A stretch of DNA of 64,000 bases from Halichoerus grypus (GCF_964656455.1 NC_135722.1:48626628-48690627); one strand, 5' to 3'. Positions 1 to 11,220 are shown, counted from the first letter of the stretch. A program made the numbers and translations. The notes: generated by a model not told the origin, from the sequence alone.

Positions 1-123
1 TAAGGCTAATTTTCCTTACTGATTTTCTGTCTGGATAATATATCTGTTGATAAAATTGAGGCATTAAATTCCCCTCCTGTTATATGTTATCTCTTTCTCC
101 CTTTAGATCTATTAATATTTACT

Positions 124-324
124 TTATATATTTAGGTACTCCCATGGGTACATAACAAATGTTATATCCTCTTGTTGGATTGACTCCTTTATCATCATGT
201 CATGACCTTCTATGTTTCTTAGTACAGTATTTATTTTAAAGTTTATTTTGTCTGATATTAGTATAGCTACCCCAGCTTCCTTGTGGTTTCCATTTGCATA
301 GAACATCTTTTTCCATCCCCTCAT
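124..324 (-). pseudogene. L1 ORF2 endonuclease-domain remnant
   Basis: This 66-codon minus-strand fragment aligns by eye with the N-terminal apurinic-endonuclease-like domain of L1 ORF2. It contains GWKKMFYANGNHKEAGVAIL and, further on, SIQQEDITFV. The better-preserved L1 at 48.8-49.0 kb has the equivalent GWKTTYHANGHQKKAGVAIL, which gives an internal comparison. The reading frame breaks on both sides, so no enzyme can be made. Confidence 0.85.
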
Positions 325-2039
325 TTCCAGTTTGTGTGTGTTCTTACATCTGAAAGGAGTCTCTTATAGGCAGCATATAGATGCATTGTTTTTATTTTGT
401 TTCATTTTGTTTTTATCCCTTCAGCCACTCTGTGTCTTCTGATTGAAGAATTTAGTTTATTTACATGTAATGTGGTTCTTGATAAGCAGGTTGTTAGTTA
501 TTTCCATTTTGCTCATTGTATTCTGGTTGTTTTGTAATTCCTTTGTCCGTTTCTTCTTGTTTTGTTTTCTTCCTTTGTAATTTGATGATTTTTCTGTAGT
601 GGTATGTTTATATTCCTTTCTCTTTATCTTCTGTGTATCTACTTAAGGTTTTTGCCTTGTGGTTACCATGAGGCTTATATAAAACAAGTTATAACAGTCT
701 ATTATAAATTGATAACAACATAAGTTTGATCCCATCCTAAAGCTCTACATTTTTATACCCCCCACCATGTTTTATGTTTTTGGTGTCACAATTTACATCT
801 TTTTATCTGTGTATTCCTTAACAAATTATTGTAGTTATAGTTATTTTTACTACTTTTGTCTTTTAACCTTCATACTAGCTATATAAGTGCTTAACCCACA
901 ACCTTTACAACATTAGATTATTCTGAATTTTACTTTATACTTACCTTTACCAGTGAGATTTATACTTTCATATGTTTTCTTGTTACTAATTAGTGTCCTT
1001 TCATTTCAGCATTTCAGCTTAAAGAAGTCACTTTAACATTTCTTTTAAAGTCAGTCTAGCAGTGGTAAATTCCTTTGCCTGGTATAGTATTTTGGTTGGG
1101 AGTTTTGCTTTTTTTCTTTCAGCATTTTGAATATAATGTGTAACTCTCTTCTGGCATGTAAAGTTTCTGCTGAAAAATCTGCTGATAGTGTTATGGGGGT
1201 TCCTGTATATGTAACAAATTGTTTTTCTCTTGCTGCTTTTAAGATTCTCTCCTTGTCTTTGAATTTTGATACTTTAATTAAAATGTGTCTTGGTGTGAAG
1301 AATTGGGAATTGGGTTCATCTTATTTGAGAACTCTCTGGGCTTTCTGGATCTAGATGTCTGTTTCCTTTCCCAGATTAGGAAATTTTCAGCCATTATTTT
1401 CTTCAAATAAATTTCCTGCCCCTTTCTCCTTCTGGGATACCTATAATGTGAATATTATTCCACTTACTGTCATAAGTCCCTTAAAAACTATCATCACTCT
1501 TTTTCATTCTTTTTTACTTTTTACTGCTCTGTTTGGGTGAGGTCCATTATCCTGTTTTTGAGTTCACTAATTCTTTCTTCTGCTTCATCTAGTGTGCTGT
1601 TGAATCCCTCTATTGTATTTTTCAGTTCAATTATATTATTCTTCAGCTCCGTACCTTCATTTGTTGCTTATATTTTCTATCTCTTTGTTGAAATTCTCAC
1701 TTTGTTCATCTATTGTTTTCTTTAGCTCAGTTAGCACCTTTATGACCATTATTTTGAACTCTTTATTGGGTAAATCACTTATATCCATTTCATTAAGATC
1801 TTTTCCTGGGGTTTTAGCTTGTTCTTTCATTTGGAATATATTACTCTATTTCTCTATTAGATAAAACAGCCACCTGTCCCAGTCTGAAAGAGTGGCCTTG
1901 TGTAGAGATGAAATTTATTGATCAACCCTGCCCTAACTCTTGATTGTATCTCAAACCTTTGTGACTGTCCAAGCTTTCTACTTTATTTTTAGTGGCTTCC
2001 AGTAGTTAAGGGTGTGCTAAGACCTTTGATGTCCCACGT

Positions 2040-2960
2040 AGATGTCAGCAGCTAGATTCAGGCTATCGGAAGCCAGACCTTCAGGCAGCAGCTTTAAAAT
2101 ATGCAAATGTACCTCTTTCAGGGGAAGAGTGGAATATGGGTGTTTCCATATCCTCTTTCTGCATTGAGCCTTGGCATGACAGCCAGTTAAGAACTATTCA
2201 TTTCTTTGCTATCATCCCATTGAATCTGTGAACACAAGTACCATTGACCACCTGAGCCAGGCTATCAAGGGATGCGTTCTCTGGGTGGCAGCCACAAAAG
2301 CCAGTGTGCCAGACATACAACAGCACCTCTCTTGGAGACACTGACAAGCTGGGGTAGGACAGAGGGTGGGTGTGAAGATGGCACCTGTCAGCTTTTCCTT
2401 TTTCTGGAGAGGACTATAGCTGGCCCCTAGATGTGTGTTTAATTGGAAGCCTGCCCCTCAGGCCACAGCTATGAAGATAAGCTAATAGGCCTCTTTCACA
2501 GACAGACTGGTGCCTCAGCCTGTTGCCTCTCCTCTGTGGCCTGGGGTGTAGCCAGTTAAGAATTCTTTCTTCATTTGTTATAGGCCTATGGGACCTGCAA
2601 GCATAAGCCTGGCTGGCCACCAGAGCCAGGCGATCAAAGGGTGTCTCCCCAGCCACAAAAATGAGAGTGCCAGATGAGTGCACAAGCTCCTTTCCAGGAG
2701 ATACTGGCAACCTGGAGTGAGGCAGAGGGAGAGTGCAGAGATGGTATCCACTAGTATTTGTCTTAGGAGAGTATTTCAGTAGGCTGCCAATGTGTTAAAT
2801 TAGATGCCCACCCTTCAGGCCAAGCTTTAAGATAAGCAAATAAGGCCTATTTCACAGAAAGTCTGAGTGCTTTTCAGTTGGCTGCCTCTGTGCTGGGCCC
2901 TAGGTTGGGTGACTCTGCACAAGCTCTTTAAGAACTGTTTCTCAGCTCACTATAATCTTG
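2040..2960 (-). repeat. Tandem monomers, about 360 bp, in old L1 leader
   Basis: Three diverged units can be lined up. 'cttcaggca(g)cagctttaa..at..gcaaat' near 2079, 'cctcaggccacagctatgaagataagc' near 2457 and 'cttcaggccaagctttaagataagc' near 2812 start equivalent blocks spaced about 378 and 356 bp apart. Each block also has a 'gttaagaa' segment and a 'gagccaggc..atcaa' or 'ctggag' type segment. Monomeric 5' leaders are a known way for L1 lineages to carry promoters. Copy number and boundaries are approximate. Confidence 0.55.
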
Positions 2961-3075
2961 TGGGTCTCATGGATACAGCTCTGCTGGTTTCAAAGCTAGA
3001 TGTTTGGGGGGCTTGTCTCTCAGAGGCAAGTCTTAAAAATTGGGTGCCAGATTGGGGATTCAAAACCTTTGCTCT

Positions 3076-3110
3076 GGGGGTATAGCTCAGTGGTAGAGCA
3101 TTTGACTGCA
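3076..3110 (+). pseudogene. tRNA-Cys(GCA) 5'-half retro-insertion
   Basis: The 35 bases from the acceptor 5' strand (GGGGGTATAGCTCAGTGG) through the D arm and anticodon stem to the GCA anticodon match the mammalian tRNA-Cys(GCA) 5' half without a mismatch that I can see. The match stops abruptly at the anticodon. The insert is flanked by direct repeats, AAAACCTTTGCTCT at 3062-3075 and AAAACTTTGCTCT at 3110-3122, which look like target-site duplications. There is no 3' half, A box/B box pair or A-tail, so it is not a functional tRNA gene. It fits the class called tailless retropseudogenes. Confidence 0.8.
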
Positions 3111-3500
3111 AAACTTTGCTCTTCAATGAGAAGCTTGGAGTTGTGAGCTCCCTCCTGATTGTGGGCTGCAGTGCTGGGGATGCAGTTTATGCTAACATTG
3201 TGTCTCAGCTTCTCCATGTGTTTCAATGTAGGGTTGTTTTTTTTTTTCTCTCATTCTCCCAATATGTAGGAGTTGCTCATCTGGTTTTGGGTTTCTTTCA
3301 GAGGAAATTTTTCCATATGTGACTGTGGGTTCAGTGTGTCTGTGGGAAGAGGTAAGTTCAGGATCCTCCTATGGTGCCATCTTCAACTGGAACTCCCATG
3401 CTTTTCTTTCTTTAGATTCAATTGGAAGTATTGTTCAGGGTCATCTATTGAAGAGCAGCATCTTTGTTATATTTTCCCTGAGCCATTTTGCCCAAATGGA

Positions 3501-3624
3501 AGGCAGAGGAAGAAGCAGGCTCCCCGCTGAGCAAGGAGCCCAATGCAGGACTTGAACCCACGATCCTGGGTCATGACATGAGTTGAAGGCAGACACTTAA
3601 CCAACTCAGCTACCCAGGCATCCC
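3501..3624 (-). mobile_element. CAN-SINE, antisense, truncated
   Basis: This is the antisense carnivore tRNA-Lys SINE body: agaagcaggctccccgctga, then gatcctgggtcatgac and a tRNA-like end acccaggcatccc. The tail side (the left end here) is missing and the copy is diverged. Confidence 0.85.
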
Positions 3625-4560
3625 AACAATGGTTTATATTTTACTTATGTTACATTTGCAGTGTGGATTTATTGCAATGTTGCTCCGTGTTTTCTTACTG
3701 GAGGACCTGGGCAAATGGAGCATCCTCTATCTCATTGTCTCATGACTGAGGAAGAATAGAAAGGTGGTAAACTACAAGAAAGCTGTTAAAGCTTCAACTC
3801 AGAAAGGACATAGACTTCCACCCACATTTCATGGACCAAAGGAAGTCACATGGCTAAATCTGAATTTATCAGGAAGAGATATAAAATTCTTGTACAAAGG
3901 AGAGGTACAGCAAGTCACATGGCCATGCTGGACTTCAGTATTGCAGGGATACATAATTACCCTAGAGAGAAAAGAACTGTAAACAGTAACATAATACATC
4001 CCACTGTCTGTATTATCTTTTGGAAAGTTAAAACTTCATAATTGAAGTGGATAATTTTCAACAAATATCCTGTTTAATATTCAAATAATATAGCCATGTA
4101 ACAAGACTGGCAGAAAGTACATTTATTTGGAACAGATTCTTGAAGTTGTTTCACTTGCCAGTTTTTTATTTTTTACTGAAATTCATCACTTAAGGGTTTA
4201 CAGAGGGGTAGAAAATATTGTCACACCAATGATGTATTTGTGTCACATTCTTTTGAAATTAGTAGGTCTGATGTCTTTTTCTTTTCTTTTTTAAAGCATT
4301 CCATCTATTTTCTCTAAAAATGTATTTGACAATCCAATTTTTTCATTTGCTCCAGGAAAAAAATCTCTTTTCAAATACTGATACTTTTGAAGAATTAATT
4401 TCCAATGTCTATCAATAAATATATTTAGTATTTTATTTTTGAATTTTGAATTTATAACACTTAAAATAAAAATATTATTAAAAATATATATATTATTAAA
4501 ATATATATGTGTGATAAGTCACATATAAAAATAATATATATGTGACAAGTCACAAATTTT
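3625..4560. other. Unassigned AT-rich DNA
   Basis: I see no gene and no repeat I can name. The short ORFs around 3764-4041 have no recognisable domain. 4480-4550 is a low-complexity (AT)-rich patch with the palindrome-like motif gtgacaagtcac and a related gataagtcacatat. Confidence 0.5.
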
Positions 4561-4562
4561 AA

Positions 4563-4750
4563 CAAATTTAACAAAAATTGGTTTTTATACAGACAAAAAT
4601 TCACAACAATAAGCAATTACTTTAGGGAATCATTATGTAGAGATCCTTATGTCTACAGAATTTACTCTGTGGGTTACTGATGATAAATGAATAGTAATTT
4701 TACATTATGATGTCTGTCATGATAAAACTACTTATAGATTAAAATTGGAA
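4563..4750 (+). repeat. Inverted repeat, left arm
   Basis: The reverse complement of this block aligns with 5409-5598 over about 188 bp at roughly 80% identity by eye. Shared blocks include catcataatgtaa, ctattcatttatcat, ccacagagtaaatt, tagacataa and aaagtaattgcttattg. The family is not recognised. Confidence 0.7.
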
Positions 4751-4924
4751 ACTAAGCAATCCATTCTTAAACAGACAGAAAATAATATGAACTATAACAT
4801 GAAATGCTAAATTTGGCCAGCCAAGTAATACTAATAGAGACTTTTATTTTTTATTTTAGTATACTCACTTATTTGTACATAGGCCAGAAAAGAAACACAT
4901 TATGTTCAAGTCTTTCACATCCTT

Positions 4925-5960
4925 ACTGAATTTTTGTTTAGTTGTTATATGAATTACTGGGAAAGGATTGGTGAAAGCTCCTCCTATAATTGTAAACTTG
5001 CCTATTTATCTTTTAAATTCTGTCATTTTGGTTTCATACATTTTGAAGTTCTGTTATTAGAGACATTCAAATTTAGGATTATTATATCAATGCGATGAAT
5101 TGATCTTTTTAGTATTAGGAAATTCTTTTTTCTTTGGTAGTATTTATTTTTCTGAAAATTCTTGATACAGTTTATTAACTCACCTGCTCCAATTTTCTTA
5201 TAATTAGTGTTTGCTTTATATACCACTTCTTCGTTCTTTTTTTTATAGCTTATTTGTGTCTTTATATTTAAAAGGCGTTTCTTGTTGACAGAATATATTT
5301 GGGTCATGCTTTTTAACCCAGAGTGATAATCTCTGCCTCTTAATGGGAATATCTAGTCTACTCCGATTAAATAGGAATAATTAGGGTAAATATGGGGAAT
5401 ATTTATTCTCCAATTTTAATCCTTAACTATTTTTATCATGATAGGCATCATAATGTAATACTACTATTCATTTATCATGAATAATCCACAGAGTAAATTT
5501 TATAGACATAAAGATTACTACATGATGACTCCCAAATTACATTAAAGTAATTGCTTATTGTGAAATTTGTCAGTACAAAAATCAATTTCTGTTAAAACAG
5601 ACTAAACTTAAAACTAATTTTGAAATGGTTGGGTTTGTATCTGCCATCCTTTCCTGCCTTCTTTTAAATTGAGTATTTTTATTCTGTTTTGGTATTTTAA
5701 CTATGCTTATAGAATTAATGTTTGTTTATGTGTTTGCTCTAGGGATGACCATGTGCATCCTTAACATTTAGCAATCCACCCTGAAGTAATATAACTATTC
5801 TTATGTAAATCAACATTTTTTCTAAAAGCAAGCTTCCATTTACCTCTCTTTCTTCTGTGCTACTACTGTCACACATTTTACTTATATATATTTTATAAAT
5901 TTCACAACACATTGTTATTATTTTGCTATTAAAATTGATTTTCCACTTTTACTGATTCTG
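4925..5960 (-). mobile_element. Old L1M fragment, antisense, with the right inverted-repeat arm inside
   Basis: The blocks 4925-5340 and about 5610-5960 follow the order of antisense L1 ORF2 5' end and inter-ORF sequence: 'gatgaattgatctttttag', 'ggcgtttcttgttgacagaat', 'gggtcatgctttttaaccca', then 'tgctctagggatgaccatgt'. No frame is open. The stretch 5409-5598 does not fit the L1 and matches the other arm of the inverted repeat. Confidence 0.6.
5409..5598 (-). repeat. Inverted repeat, right arm
   Basis: This is the inverted partner of 4563-4750, separated from it by about 658 bp. It differs by point changes, a 9-base or so insertion near 5531-5545 and a small deletion. It interrupts the antisense L1 fragment. 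Confidence 0.7.
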
Positions 5961-6049
5961 TCCACTTACTAAACACCCTGGACATTATATATAAAACATA
6001 AGCCTCTGAAAGGTGGAGGAAAGGCTGACTAGCTAGGGATCTTGTGGCC

Positions 6050-7740
6050 CAAGGAATGAAATTGTAGTGAGTTCTCTGGGTTTGTATTTGACATTATACA
6101 TTCCAGACCTGATACTGGAGAAGCCAGAAATCTAGACATGCGAGTAGATACAAACACAAAAGCTCCAACCAAAGTGTGTTCTTTCTAACTAAATAACCAG
6201 GAAAGGGGCAAACTAGCAAGACAGACATTGTTTTAGACAATGACCTTTCTACTTCGGTCAAATACAATAGAAAAAACTGTGATCCTATCCCTACCCATAC
6301 TAGCAAAGGTTGAGTGGGGAGTCTAGGCTTCCACCCTCACTAGGCTGGGTGAGAAGCCTGGAATTTCACCTCCACTGGAAGGTGATGAGCTCCTCTGCTC
6401 CACTGTCACCAGGTGTCATTGGAGAGTTTGGACTTCTCCTCCCACCCAGCAGTAATATGATGTCCTCCCTTCATCTGAAAGTTATGTCAGAAGATGCGTA
6501 GAGGAGAGTCAGGGCTTTGGCCACCATCCAGCAGTAATGAGGACGCCCATGTAGTATCAGTAGAGGCCATATAGGGAGCAGTAACTAAAGCACTCTTACT
6601 CTTCCTGGGAAGATGTCAGTGGAATAATAGGTAGCTAGAACACTCATCCTTGCCCAGCAGTAATGAGAAGCTCCACATTGGATGTCAATGGAAGGTAAAT
6701 AATGAATTGTGAATTCTAGCCACACCTGCCAATAATAAGGCCATGTCTCTCCCTCTCATGTAGGAGAAATGTCAGAAAAAAACAGCAAGAACATGTTTAA
6801 ATCAGATGAAAATCTCATAAGAGAATACCCAATATATTCTGGTATCAATAGAAAATTAGTCATCATACCAAGAACCATCAAACTGAATGATAAAAACAAT
6901 CAAGGATTCCAATTCTAAGATTATAGAAATGTTAGAATTATGGAAAGAGATTTTAAAGTAGACATTATAATGAAGAATTATGAGCACACTTAAAACAAAT
7001 GAAAAAAAATAGAATCTCAGCAAATAAATAGAACATGTAGAGAAGATACAGATTGAAATCTTAGAGTTAAAAAGCAAAATAAGGAAATAAAAAAGTTCAT
7101 TGATGGGCTCAACATCGGAATGAAGGGGGAAAAGGAAAGATTGGAGGAGACTGGTGAGATTATAACAGAAGCTCTTGATATTCAGGTTATCAGAGTCCAG
7201 GAAGGAGAGGAGCAATCTCTTGATTGGGGCTGAAAAAGTACTCAAGTAGTGGCTGAAAATCCCTTAATTTGGCAAAAGATAAATCTACAGATTTCAATAA
7301 GTTGAGTGAACTCTGAACAGAATAAGCCCAATGAAATCCACAAGCCATACCAGAGACAAATTTCTGAAAACTTAAGATTAAGAAAAAATTTATTTGAAAG
7401 CAGCAAGGGAGAAACACCTTGTTTATAAGGGAAAACAATTTGAATGACAGCAAATTTGTCATTAGAAACCATGGTGGCTAGAAAGAAGGAGCACCCTAGT
7501 TTTCAAATGCTGAAGAAAAACAGTCAACTTTGAACCCAATACCCGGTGAAAATATCTTTCAAGAATGAGGGGGAAATTTAGACATTCTCAGATGAAGGGA
7601 AACTAAAAGAATATGTTACCAGCAGACATACCCTTAAATAATGGGTATAAGAAGTTCTCTAAACTGAAAGGAAATGATAAAAGAAGTTTGGAATTACGAA
7701 GTAAGAACACAGTAAGCAAAAGCATGGGTAAATATAAAAG
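6050..7740 (+). mobile_element. HAL1-like (half-L1) element, sense
   Basis: From about 6700 the sequence follows the ORF1-containing half-L1 type: a coiled-coil-coding region rich in lysine and glutamate codons, then 'gaaaccatggtggctagaaa', 'tttcaaatgctgaagaaaaa' and 'cattctcagatgaagggaaa'. There is no ORF2 between the ORF1-like part and the end. The frame is broken by many stops. The 5' limit and the name HAL1 rest on memory of the consensus and need RepeatMasker. Confidence 0.6.
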
Positions 7741-7744
7741 AATT

Positions 7745-7862
7745 TCAGTTTTATAATTGACATATAACATTTAGTTGCAGGTGTACAATATGTTGATTTG
7801 ATACATTTATATATTGCACCATGATTACCATCATAGCATTAGCTAAAACCTCTATCACTTAA
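7745..7862 (-). mobile_element. L1M 3' UTR fragment, antisense
   Basis: The order 'attgacatataacattta', 'caggtgtacaatatg' and 'accatcatagcattagc' matches the antisense 3' UTR of old L1M elements, also seen at 27828-28130. It is short and diverged. Confidence 0.55.
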
Positions 7863-8308
7863 GCTTCAGTAATCAAGGCTGTGTGTAATTTATGGGCATA
7901 GACATATAGATCAATGAAACAGAAAAAAGAATCTAAAAATAGACCCATAAAAATAAGTTTATTGATTTCTGAAAAACGTGCAAAAGTAATTCAATGGAGA
8001 AAAGAAGGACTTTTCAACAGATGGTGCTGGAACATTTGAGCATCCATGGATGAAAAAAATTAAGATTGACCCAAGTCTCACACCTTATACAAAAATTAAC
8101 TCAAGATGGAACATGGACTTAAATGTAAAATATAAAACTATAAAACTCTGAGGAAAAACATAGGAGAAAATCTTTGGGAACTACGGTAAAGCAAAACATC
8201 CTTAGAATTCACACCTCCAAAAAATTCATAAAAGAAAAAATTGATAAAGCAGACTATCAAAATTAAAAAGTTTTTCTCTGTGAAAGACTATTAAGGGGCT
8301 CAAAGAGA

Positions 8309-8568
8309 ATTCCCTCTTAAACTGTCAGTGGGAATGCAAGCTGGTACAGCCACTCTGGAAAACTGTATGGAGAGTCCTCAAGAAGTTAAAAATATAGCTA
8401 CCCTAGGACCAAGCAAAAGCATTACTAGGTATTTACCCCAAAGATACAAATGTAGTGATCCAAAGGGGCACCTGCACTCCAATGTTTATAGCAGCAATGT
8501 CCACAATAGCCAAACTGTGGAAAGAGCCGAGATGTTCATCGACAGATGAATAGATAAACAAGATGTGG

Positions 8569-8616
<48 letters not shown>

Positions 8617-9038
8617 GCAATATTACTCAGCCATCAGAAAGGATGAAATCTTACCATTTACATCAACATGGATGGAACTGGAAAGTATTATGCTGAGTGA
8701 AAAAAGTCAATCAGAGAAAGACAATTATCATACAGCTTCACTCATATGTGGAATATAAGAAACAGTGCAGAGGATCATAGAGGAAGGGAGGGAAAACTGA
8801 ATGGGAAGAAATCAGAGAGGGAGACAAACCATGAGAGACTCTTAACTATGGGGAAAGAAACTGAAGGTTGCAGGAGGGGAGGTGGGGGGGGGGATGGGGT
8901 AACTGGGTGATGGACATTAAGGAGGGCATGTGATGTAATGAGCACTGGGTATTATATGCAACTGATGAATAACTGAACTCTACATCTGCAGCTAATGATA
9001 TACTATTTGTTGGCTAATTGAATTTAAATTAAAAAAGA
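8309..9038 (+). mobile_element. Carnivore L1 3' end, 5'-truncated, sense
   Basis: This is the ORF2 C-terminal coding end plus carnivore L1 3' UTR, ending in an A-rich tail. Imperfect target-site duplications ggctcaaagaga (8297-8308) and ggctcaagagag (9039-9050) bracket it, so it inserted into the older L1. The decayed ORF2 peptide still reads [15 protein letters not shown] and HNSQTVERAEMF in shifted frames. It contains a CA microsatellite. Confidence 0.9.
8572..8614 (+). repeat. (CA)n microsatellite inside L1
   Basis: About 21 perfect CA units lie where the L1 ORF2 end normally has a short 'gtatatatacaatg' stretch. It is a likely length-polymorphic site. Confidence 0.97.
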
Positions 9039-9438
9039 GGCTCAAGAGAGAAGCAGTGGTTTGGGATAATATCTTTGTAAACAATACTAGGCTCTAGAAC
9101 ATATAAGGAACTCTCAAAACACCAGTTTAAAAACAGTAACATCAATCCAAGTAGAAAATGGGCAAAAGATACAAAGGGACATTTCATTGAGGCAATATAC
9201 TGGTGGCAAATACACACATGAAAGATGTTTAATTTCATTAGCCATTAGAGAAATTCAAATTGAATCACAATAATATATCACTACGTATCTATCAAAAACA
9301 CTAAAATGAAAAACAGTGACAGCACCAAATGATGGCAAGGATGCAGAGAAACTAACACTCATACATTTCTGTTGTGATGTAAAGTGATACATCCACTCTG
9401 GAAACTAGTCTACAGTTTCTTAAAAAACTAAACATGCA

Positions 9439-9630
9439 GGCGCCTGGGTGGCTCAGTTGGTTAAGCGACTGCTTTCGGCTCAGGTCATGATCCTGGAGTC
9501 CCAGGATCGAGTCCCGCATCGGGCTCCCTGCTTAGCAGGGAGTCTGCTTCTCCCTCTGACCCTCCCCTCTCTCATGCTCTCTCTTCCATTCTCTCTCTCA
9601 AATAAGTAAAAAATAAAATCTTTAAAAAAA
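9439..9630 (+). mobile_element. CAN-SINE, sense
   Basis: This is a complete carnivore SINE from ggcgcctgggtggctcag to a CT-rich 3' part and an A-rich tail. It is flanked by copies of aaactaaacatgca on both sides. The same target copy also starts the neighbouring SINE at 9645. Confidence 0.95.
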
Positions 9631-9644
9631 AAACTAAACATGCA

Positions 9645-10030
9645 TGGGCATCTGGGGGTGGCTCAGTTAGTTAAGTGTGGGACTCTTGATTTCGGCTCAG
9701 GTCATGATCTCAGGGATGTGACATTGAACCCCTCATCAGGCTCTGCACTGGACATGGAGCCTGCTTAAGATTATCTCTTTCCTGGGGCACCTGGGTGGTT
9801 CAGTTGGTTAAGCGACTGCCTTCGGCTCAAGTCATGATCCCGGAGTCCTGGGATCGAGTCCCACATTGGGCTCCTGGCTCAGCGGGGAGCCTGCTTCTCC
9901 CTCTGACCCTCTCCCCTCTCATGCTGTTTCTCTCTCACTCGCTCTCTAATAAATAAATAAATAAAATCTTAAAAAAAAAAAAAGATTATCTCTTTCCCTT
10001 TCCCTCTGCCCCTCCCCACCGTCTCCCCAT

Positions 10031-10061
<31 letters not shown>

Positions 10062-10066
10062 AACAA
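9645..10066 (+). mobile_element. Older CAN-SINE, sense, split by another SINE
   Basis: This is a diverged SINE (catctgggggtggctcag, then 'gggactcttgatttcggctc'), split at 9783 by a younger SINE and resuming at 9998 with a (CAAAA)n-like tail. It ends at a third copy of the target, cctaaacatgca, at 10071-10082. Confidence 0.85.
9784..9982 (+). mobile_element. CAN-SINE nested in the older SINE
   Basis: This is a complete SINE with an AATAAA-repeat and A tail, flanked by exact 15-base duplications agattatctctttcc at 9768-9782 and 9983-9997. It is therefore the youngest member of this nest. Confidence 0.95.
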
Positions 10067-10679
10067 AAACCCTAAACATGCAATTAATATATGACTCAGT
10101 AATCGCATTTCTGTGCTTTTATCCTCAAGAAATGAAAACTTATATATACATGTTTATAGCAGCTTTATTCATAGTAGCCTAAAGTGGAATCAACACAGAT
10201 GTCCTTCAACTGGTGCATGTTTAAACAAACAGAGGAACATCCATAGCATGGAATACTGTTCAGCAATAAAAAACAAAAGTGGGGACTATTGATACAGACA
10301 ACAACCTCGATGAACCTCCAGAGAATGATGTTCAGTGAAAAAAGCCAATTCCTAATGATTCCAGTTACATTGCACTTCTGAAATGACAAATTATAGAAAT
10401 GGAGAACAGATGGTGGTTGCCAAGACTTAAGGAAAGGATAAGAGCAGGAGCGAAATGGGTTTACCTATAAAAGGGCAACATGAGGATCCTTGTGATGAAG
10501 TTATTCTATATCCTGCCTGCGACCATGTCAACACCCTGTTAGTGATTAGCGTACTGTAGTTTGTAACATGTTACCATTGTGGGAAACTGGGCAAAGGGTA
10601 CATGGAATATTTATGAAGTATTTCTTACAACTATCAGATAGGTTTTAGTTTAGTACTCTTATTTTTCATGAGCATAAAC

Positions 10680-11220
10680 ATATATGAAAATATTTCTGCA
10701 TACATCTTTATGTATTATTCATTTCTCTCATGTTGTATTGTATTGACAAAAACTGCCAAAGCAATATGAAATAATGGGTACAAAGAATATTTTTGACATC
10801 TTCCGTTTTAATAAGAACATATCTAGTATTTCCCCATTTGGTATATGCATTTATTTTTAAATATTTTTAAATAGGTATAGATTCCATAAGCCCTTACCTG
10901 CAATTCCAAAATCCAAGAAGCTTTGGAAATTGAGCCATTTCACTTTCTGGAGCACTGAGCTTTGTTCCTATCATAGGATCAGTTGAGGCTTATGAATAAC
11001 ACATTGATCCAGACAATGATAACTGCCCAATCATACTTATTTTGTATTGGTTATTTAAAATCTGAGAACTGTTTCCTCCCAAATCAAAGATTCTTCTCTT
11101 TTATCTTTACTATTGCCACTAATAATTTCTCTCCAGTCTCAACAGACTCAAATTTAACAAATATTTCTTAAACTCTAGCTAACTTTATTGAAAAATACCA
11201 CACTCCTGGTATTTTTCTAA
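10680..11220. other. Unassigned DNA
   Basis: There is no gene and no repeat I can name in this AT-rich stretch. It ends at the target site of the L1 that starts at 11235. Confidence 0.4.

Larger units (their letters stand above)
1..3400 (-). mobile_element. Old LINE-1, 5' half, antisense
   Basis: Read on the minus strand this runs from a 5' leader (about 1.9-3.4 kb) through a decayed ORF1 region (about 1.1-1.9 kb) and an inter-ORF stretch into the start of ORF2 (1-340), where the window cuts it off. The minus-strand peptide at 124-324 keeps the L1 endonuclease signature GVAILISDK with GHDMMIKESIQQED after it. No ORF is intact and many stops are present, so this is an ancient L1M-type copy. 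The exact 5' limit and the subfamily are uncertain. Confidence 0.8.
7880..10680 (+). mobile_element. Old L1M ORF2 3' part and 3' UTR, sense, interrupted
   Basis: A decayed ORF2 reverse-transcriptase downstream region and C-terminal domain run 7880-8308, 9051-9438 and 10083-10400, followed by a 3' UTR. The breaks are explained by later insertions: a younger L1 at 8309-9038 and a nest of SINEs at 9439-10066. Typical L1 blocks are 'aaatgggcaaaagatacaaa' and 'gcaatggaatactgttcagc'-like sequence near 10250. It is not coding. Confidence 0.75.

Noticed and set aside
3076..3110. Functional tRNA-Cys gene
   Set aside because: Only the 5' half is present; no T arm, 3' acceptor strand or terminator T-run.
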